DNA of 64,000 nt. It comes from Eubacteriales bacterium (GTDB taxonomy: Bacteria; Bacillota; Clostridia; Lachnospirales; Lachnospiraceae). The position numbers and the translations under genes are program-made. The notes under the pieces were generated by a model, which worked only from the letters and a program-made list of their open reading frames with translations, searched no databases and had not been told where the DNA came from. Shown here in pieces: positions 59,398 through 64,000 of this stretch (position 1 is the stretch's first letter; each line of letters begins with the position of its first letter). The stretch covers positions 1 to 64,000 of the forward strand of contig JAUNDV010000008.1 of NCBI GenBank assembly GCA_030525875.1, in the 5' to 3' direction.

Positions 59398-61883
59398 TAT
59401 TTTTCCACCCCCGTAACTGTAAGTACAGGCAGGAACATGTTAATGCCTGCTTCAGCATTTTCATCAGGAATATATCTCACATTGATGGTATTTGCCGGTG
59501 AGAGATAAGGGCTAAGCTCTTCCTTGGTAAAATGCAATTTTCCACTGTCTATAAGATCATAGGTGCTGGTGCTGTAATTATATATCGCCTTTGCCCCCTG
59601 AAATGCCATAAGCCTGCTTCCATCTTCATCATTTCTTCCAGAAAATTCCTGGGACAGATTATGAAAATTAAGTCCTGTAAGCTCCATATCTGTTCCCAAG
59701 CTATACTCAAGTACAACCGCAGCACTTCCTCTGGTTGTATTTGTATCTGCCTGATAATCACCCGAAATTATCTTTGGCTCCTGTGAAAGAACAGACCTGT
59801 AATATTCCCCGCCCTGACTAAGGTCTATATCAACAGGCGCAACTATCAAAGATATGCCATAGCTCTCAGCTATATTATTTTCCCTTAGGTCCTTATTTTC
59901 CTCTGAAAATGCTATAACCCTTGCACCCGGATAATAGCTGCTTAACGATTCCTGCATATAATATGAGAGCACATTTGTCTTTGCAAGTGCCTTAAGATAT
60001 TCCCTGCTGCCCTCCTTAGCTTCATCCAGACCTGTTATATATCTTGCAGTAAGTCCCATAGAGCCGGTTGGACCATAGAGAAGATTTTCCCCTTCTATTT
60101 TCCGCTCTTCACCGCTCCTTATATCTCCAATATATAGAAGTCTTCCATACAAAAGCAAGGTCACATCCTCCAGATCATTTTCTGTAAGATTTTTAATACT
60201 TCCTACCAGTTGCTCGTCATATAATCTGACTGTAAGTTCGACCGGCATTGTACCTGTATTTTCCGACTTCTTGTAGATTTCAAAGCAATTTTCTGAAAAT
60301 GGCTTTACATTTTCTGCCTTTATGATATTCCTGTCCTCTTTTCGCAAAATGGAAATGGAGCTGTCAGGATATTCACTGACCCTTGTTTCATTTTCCTTTG
60401 TAGCATTTTTTACGATAGGCTGGATCATGCTGTCCTTTGAAAGACCTATCTCAATATTTGTCTTTACCGGTGTTGAGATATTGATAAAGCCTGTTTCGTC
60501 AACATTTTCCTCTGTTATCTCTCTGATCATTGCATAGTTTACGAATGGTCCGTCAAATCTTACTGATGAGTTGAGAAGCCACAGTACAAGGGCTGCACAG
60601 GACGATACGAAAATAGCTGCAAAAGAATAATAGCTGCCTACGCCGCGATATTTCATAAAGAAATAAAGTCCCGGTCCTATCAGAAGTACATAGCTTATAG
60701 ACACAAGAAAATAGAAAAATACCATAGGCATTCTATCTGGATCTACGTTATTTACAAGCTGTTCTGCCGAAATAAAGCTTTGGGCATCTGCATTAAGCTT
60801 TGAAAATCTCTTGATTCTGGATGATCCCATGAGGGACTGAAGCAGCTCATCTGTATATCCCAGCTGTTCAGCACAGAAATCTGAAATATCGCAAAGACTA
60901 TAGGCTGTTAATCCAATAACTCCGCTCTCCACGGAAACAGTAGTCATAACAGCCGTATCTCCAGACTGCATGACCTGTGTCCCCTCTGGTATATAAATAT
61001 CTCTTACTGGTAGCTTTATAACTGCTCCGTCAGGTCCGTCTGTGCTATATTTTATGCCCATGTTTACATCCCTGATCTCGGCCTCGCTTATCTCAAGATC
61101 CTTGATTTTTGCCCTGAATCTTCCAATACTCTCTACGCTGTTTCCTGTTCCAATAAGGAGACTACCGCCATTTTTTACCCATCCCCATATAGCCTCTATA
61201 ACCTCATCCGAAAGCCTGTTTACATTAAAATCTGAAATCACTATAACATCCAGCTGGTCAAGTCCCTCTTCATTTGTAGGGATATCTCCCGGTGTAAGTG
61301 ATACTGTTCTGGTCTTTAGCTCTGAATTTGATATACTAACTCCCCTGAAATAAGACAGCTTCTCAGGCCTGTTGGAAAGTATTCCTATAAGTATCTCTGC
61401 ACCATTTCCCTGAACCTTTATTGCGCTTTCCTTTTCTGCTAAAACAAGGCCAGCTTCATCTTCAAGTCTTATATTAATTTTATTTACATCATCCGAAATT
61501 GAAATAGTACCTTTTACGTCCTCTGTTTTGCCATCCTCTACATTTACAGGATATACATAACGCATCAGCTTATCATTTTCATTTGGAATCTCAAGAATAA
61601 TACTTCCATTTATAGTACTTCCCAGATAGTTATCAATCTCAATATTTACAGGCAGGAATCTGCCTGACTTGGCAATATTGTTGTAGCCATAGCTCAGCTT
61701 TAAGCCAACACCCGGCTTATTATGATATGACGGCTGGTCTGACTCTTCATCTATATTTATAACTACATCTGAAGCTTCTTTGACATCTTTTATATTTTCA
61801 GCCCTGCTGTCATGCACAAACAGCGGCATCATAAAAAATGCCGCTGCTATAAGTATTCTTTTCCAAAATCCAGAAAATATCAT
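59397..61883 (-). CDS. Large exported membrane protein with GATase-like domain, ABC-associated
   Basis: An 828-residue protein. Signal peptide (~1-28), an extracytoplasmic beta-rich region (~50-195), a segment with glutamine amidotransferase-like character (~205-250; LDQLDVIVISDFNVNRL then WGWVKNGGSLLIG), two membrane helices (~390-412 and ~421-443), and a second extracytoplasmic region (~455-815). The layout recalls the GldG-like partners of ABC-2 transporters, but I do not recognise the family. Overlaps with the ABC genes and the kinase gene 15 bases away argue for one machine that senses or acts on the cell envelope. Confidence 0.75.
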   Translation of the reverse strand: MIFSGFWKRILIAAAFFMMPLFVHDSRAENIKDVKEASDVVINIDEESDQPSYHNKPGVGLKLSYGYNNIAKSGRFLPVNIEIDNYLGSTINGSIILEIPNENDKLMRYVYPVNVEDGKTEDVKGTISISDDVNKINIRLEDEAGLVLAEKESAIKVQGNGAEILIGILSNRPEKLSYFRGVSISNSELKTRTVSLTPGDIPTNEEGLDQLDVIVISDFNVNRLSDEVIEAIWGWVKNGGSLLIGTGNSVESIGRFRAKIKDLEISEAEIRDVNMGIKYSTDGPDGAVIKLPVRDIYIPEGTQVMQSGDTAVMTTVSVESGVIGLTAYSLCDISDFCAEQLGYTDELLQSLMGSSRIKRFSKLNADAQSFISAEQLVNNVDPDRMPMVFFYFLVSISYVLLIGPGLYFFMKYRGVGSYYSFAAIFVSSCAALVLWLLNSSVRFDGPFVNYAMIREITEENVDETGFINISTPVKTNIEIGLSKDSMIQPIVKNATKENETRVSEYPDSSISILRKEDRNIIKAENVKPFSENCFEIYKKSENTGTMPVELTVRLYDEQLVGSIKNLTENDLEDVTLLLYGRLLYIGDIRSGEERKIEGENLLYGPTGSMGLTARYITGLDEAKEGSREYLKALAKTNVLSYYMQESLSSYYPGARVIAFSEENKDLRENNIAESYGISLIVAPVDIDLSQGGEYYRSVLSQEPKIISGDYQADTNTTRGSAAVVLEYSLGTDMELTGLNFHNLSQEFSGRNDEDGSRLMAFQGAKAIYNYSTSTYDLIDSGKLHFTKEELSPYLSPANTINVRYIPDENAEAGINMFLPVLTVTGVEK

Positions 61884-61898
61884 ATGTATCTTTCGTCC

Positions 61899-63044
61899 TT
61901 ATGCCCTAATGAAATTTTCATTGTTTTTATCAAAATGTATCTTGAGCCTTACTGTAAAAATAGTTCCATTTAAGTCAGAGCTTACCGAGATACTTCCTCC
62001 ATGCATATTTACTATATCCTTAACTATTGCAAGTCCCAGTCCGCTTCCACCTGTCTGCGTAGACCTTGCCTGATCTACCCTGTAAAACTTGTTGAAAATA
62101 AACGGCATATCTTTTTCTGGAATGATATATCCAAAGTTGATTACCTGGACTTCAACTATGTCCTGCTCTATATCAGCATTTACCCTGACTATTACTCTCT
62201 TGCCATCAGCTCCGTATTTAATAGCATTTCCTATAAGATTATCAAAAAGTCTTGCTATAAGATTGCCGTCAGCAGTAATCTCAAGTGAACTGACATTACT
62301 TTTTATCTCATAAGAAAGGCCTCTTTCCACAAAATTAGGATAGGCCTCTTCCAGAAGCTGCTCCAAGAGCTTTACGACATCTACATAGCTTACCTTCATT
62401 GTTATCTTTCCATAGCTAAGCTTTGTAAAGCTAAAAAGGTCCTCAATAAGCTGCTCCAATCTCTTTGCCTTATTAAATGCAATCTGTAAGTATTTTTGTC
62501 TTAGCTCGTCACTAAGCTTTGGTCCTCCGTCTCTGGATAAAAGCTCCAGATAGCCTATGATAGATGTGAGCGGAGTCTTAAGGTCATGGGCTATATTGGT
62601 GATAAGCTCCGTCTTGGACTGCTCAGCCTCTCTCTCAAGCTCCAGAAGCTTCTTTAGATCTTCGCTCATTTTGTTGATATTTTCAGCCATTTCTGAAAAT
62701 TCATCATCCCCTGCAACTTCTATCCTGGAATTAAGATTTCCCTTTGAGATTTCCTTTACTCCCTTTGAGATCTTTGTAATATAGGCTATCGATCTTCTCT
62801 CAAGCATATAAAATATCACAGCAAAAAGAGCTACAGCAGTGATTATATAGACAAATACAGCCGATGAAGTATGCAAACCTACAGCAGCAAAGTCCTCGCT
62901 TTCATAACCCGTTATAAAGTTAATAAGCCTGCCCATATTAAATATAAGCAGGCTTTCTATAATGCATACAATGAAAGCAGAGATCATTATATTCAGAACA
63001 AATCTTGTCCTGTATCTCTTTGTAAGATCATTATTATTTTTCAA
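61899..63044 (-). CDS. Sensor histidine kinase
   Basis: A 381-residue kinase: helices ~15-37 and ~57-80, with a short outside loop (~38-56), HAMP (~82-133), HisKA with ITNIAHDLKTPLTSIIGYLE (phospho-His ~153), and HATPase_c (N box NLIGNAIKYG, G boxes YGADGK and GSGLGLAIVKD). The 20-residue outside loop is too small for ligand binding, so it probably senses through the membrane or via the 828-residue partner. Overlaps the regulator gene by 11 bases. Confidence 0.92.
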   Translation of the reverse strand: MKNNNDLTKRYRTRFVLNIMISAFIVCIIESLLIFNMGRLINFITGYESEDFAAVGLHTSSAVFVYIITAVALFAVIFYMLERRSIAYITKISKGVKEISKGNLNSRIEVAGDDEFSEMAENINKMSEDLKKLLELEREAEQSKTELITNIAHDLKTPLTSIIGYLELLSRDGGPKLSDELRQKYLQIAFNKAKRLEQLIEDLFSFTKLSYGKITMKVSYVDVVKLLEQLLEEAYPNFVERGLSYEIKSNVSSLEITADGNLIARLFDNLIGNAIKYGADGKRVIVRVNADIEQDIVEVQVINFGYIIPEKDMPFIFNKFYRVDQARSTQTGGSGLGLAIVKDIVNMHGGSISVSSDLNGTIFTVRLKIHFDKNNENFIRA

Positions 63045-63738
63045 TCTTATATCCCACGCCCCATACAGTAGAAATTATCTTATCCTGACGTGTATCCTCC
63101 TTCATCTTTCCTCTAAGACGACGAATATGCACCATTACCGTGTTGTTGGCCTCATAGACCTTTTCATTCCAGACCTTTTCGAATATTTCGTCTGTAGAAA
63201 ATACTTTTCCCGGATTTGAGGCAAGCAGATAAAGAATGTCAAACTCAATAGGTGTAAGCTTGATTTCCTCATCATCAATAAGCACCTTGTGGTTATCCTT
63301 ATTGATAGAAAGACCTCTGATAACTATTTCTGAAGAATCCTTCTCTGCTGTACTATTGTTAGGATTAAGCTGTGTATAACGTCTAAGCTGTGACTTAACT
63401 CTGGCAGTAAGCTCAAGTGGATTAAATGGCTTTGTCACATAGTCGTCAGCACCTGTTCCAAGACCCATGATCTTATCCAGGTCTGAGCCCTTTGCACTAA
63501 GCATGATAATAGGAATATTGGATATCTCCCTAATCTTTCTGCACATGGTAATGCCATCCATGCCAGGCATCATAATATCAAGAAGAACCAGATGTATATC
63601 ATCATCATTTAAAATCTGTAATCCTTCCATTGCATCACTTGCCTTAAATACCTTATAACCATCAGATACAAGATATATCTCTACAAGATCAGCTATTTCA
63701 TTTTCATCATCAACTACAAGTATATTTATATCAGGCAT
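63034..63738 (-). CDS. OmpR-family response regulator
   Basis: A 234-residue protein: receiver domain (~3-118) with acidic pocket DDEN (~9-12), phospho-Asp in LVLLDIMMPGMDG (~54) and KPFNPLEL (Lys ~103), then a winged helix (~135-232; LTPIEFDILYLLASNPGKVF, VMVHIRRLRGKM). It is first in an operon with the kinase, the 828-residue protein and the ABC transporter, which it most likely controls. Confidence 0.94.
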   Translation of the reverse strand: MPDINILVVDDENEIADLVEIYLVSDGYKVFKASDAMEGLQILNDDDIHLVLLDIMMPGMDGITMCRKIREISNIPIIMLSAKGSDLDKIMGLGTGADDYVTKPFNPLELTARVKSQLRRYTQLNPNNSTAEKDSSEIVIRGLSINKDNHKVLIDDEEIKLTPIEFDILYLLASNPGKVFSTDEIFEKVWNEKVYEANNTVMVHIRRLRGKMKEDTRQDKIISTVWGVGYKIEK

Positions 63739-63759
63739 ATCTCTCCCTCTTTCTCTTCA

Positions 63760-63835
63760 ACCATAGATTAATTAAATATAAACTAATCATATATAAGCTA
63801 ATCAAAATATAAATTAACTATATTGTATACGAAAA
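63760..63835. repeat. Degenerate 15-16-bp AT repeats before the response regulator
   Basis: Words ATAAACTAATCATAT, ATAAGCTAATCAAAAT and ATAAATTAACTATAT follow one another. They lie in the leader or promoter region of the regulator gene. Confidence 0.55.
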
Positions 63836-63907
63836 TGAAGGAAAAGTCTTTTCACTTTCCTGAAATTTTTGATAAATTTAACAATTCCGACTGTTATTTG
63901 AGCTATT

Positions 63908-64000
63908 TTAACCTCTTTGAGGACTTTCCAGAGGTATAAAACAACGCTTTCCCGTCCGATCCTGCTCTTTTTCAAATACCTCTGCTATAAGCATTGCCTC
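63908..64000 (-). CDS. C-terminal end of an unidentified protein (partial)
   Basis: A minus-strand frame open to the window edge encodes 30 residues (including MLIAEVFEKEQD and RCFIPLESPQRG) and then stops at 63908. Length and composition are compatible with a real protein end, and the gap to the regulator gene is normal. Too little is present to name it. Confidence 0.35.
   Translation of the reverse strand, partial: EAMLIAEVFEKEQDRTGKRCFIPLESPQRG

Overview
The window looks like the chromosome of a low-GC, pectin-using Lachnospiraceae bacterium, most like the Lachnospira/Eubacterium eligens group. The supporting signs are AT-rich intergenic DNA with strong TTGACA-17-TATAAT promoters, GGAGG ribosome binding sites, a group B [FeFe] hydrogenase, a Na+-pumping decarboxylase, a pyrophosphate-type phosphofructokinase, and several hexuronate-catabolism genes. 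The species is an inference, because no 16S gene is present.

Layout. (1) 1-4048 is the right end of an integrative element. It carries ribbon-helix-helix proteins, an excisionase-like protein, a divergent repressor/ImmA switch, an orphan HicB and a tyrosine integrase, and it stops at the 3' end of a tRNA-Leu gene. (2) 4048-4434 holds four tRNAs (Arg-His-Gln-Leu in transcription order). (3) 4663-12132 holds a hydrogenase, an AraC regulator divergent from a MATE exporter, a split ThrE-type exporter, and the KDG kinase/KDPG aldolase pair. (4) 12373-24238 holds ligA, a PHP phosphoesterase, a 570-bp gene-free repeat island, a Crp-type regulator, hflKC, an aminotransferase, a secreted nuclease, a transaldolase and small proteins. 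(5) 24355-30497 is an operon with a TRAP transporter, a GntR/FCD regulator, split transketolase and a DhuI-like isomerase. (6) 30752-38731 holds PPi-PFK and a five-gene cluster that looks like branched-sugar and glycosyl-transfer biosynthesis. (7) 39030-40571 holds oadG-oadB behind a yybP-ykoY (Mn2+) type riboswitch. (8) 42190-50995 is a second TRAP system with an HpcH/HpaI aldolase and a YesMN-type two-component system flanked by two extra TRAP-type binding proteins. (9) 51028-57510 holds an ATPase gene remnant, rplM-rpsI, truA, the ECF transporter module and murG. (10) 57590-63738 holds a two-component system, a large ectodomain protein and an ABC-2 transporter. A partial gene enters at the right edge.

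How it fits together. The two TRAP systems, the DhuI-like isomerase, KdgK and Eda are consistent with uptake of sugar acids released from pectin and their conversion through 2-keto-3-deoxygluconate to pyruvate and glyceraldehyde-3-phosphate. Transketolase, transaldolase and PPi-PFK would handle the phosphorylated sugars, and the hydrogenase would dispose of reductant.

Least explained by standard annotation: the 63-bp hairpin array and the neighbouring palindromic element at 15375-15834, the riboswitch in front of oadB, the sensor-type TRAP proteins around the two-component system, low-complexity inserts in LigA, TruA and a ThDP enzyme, and recurrent degenerate ~15-bp repeats beside genes.
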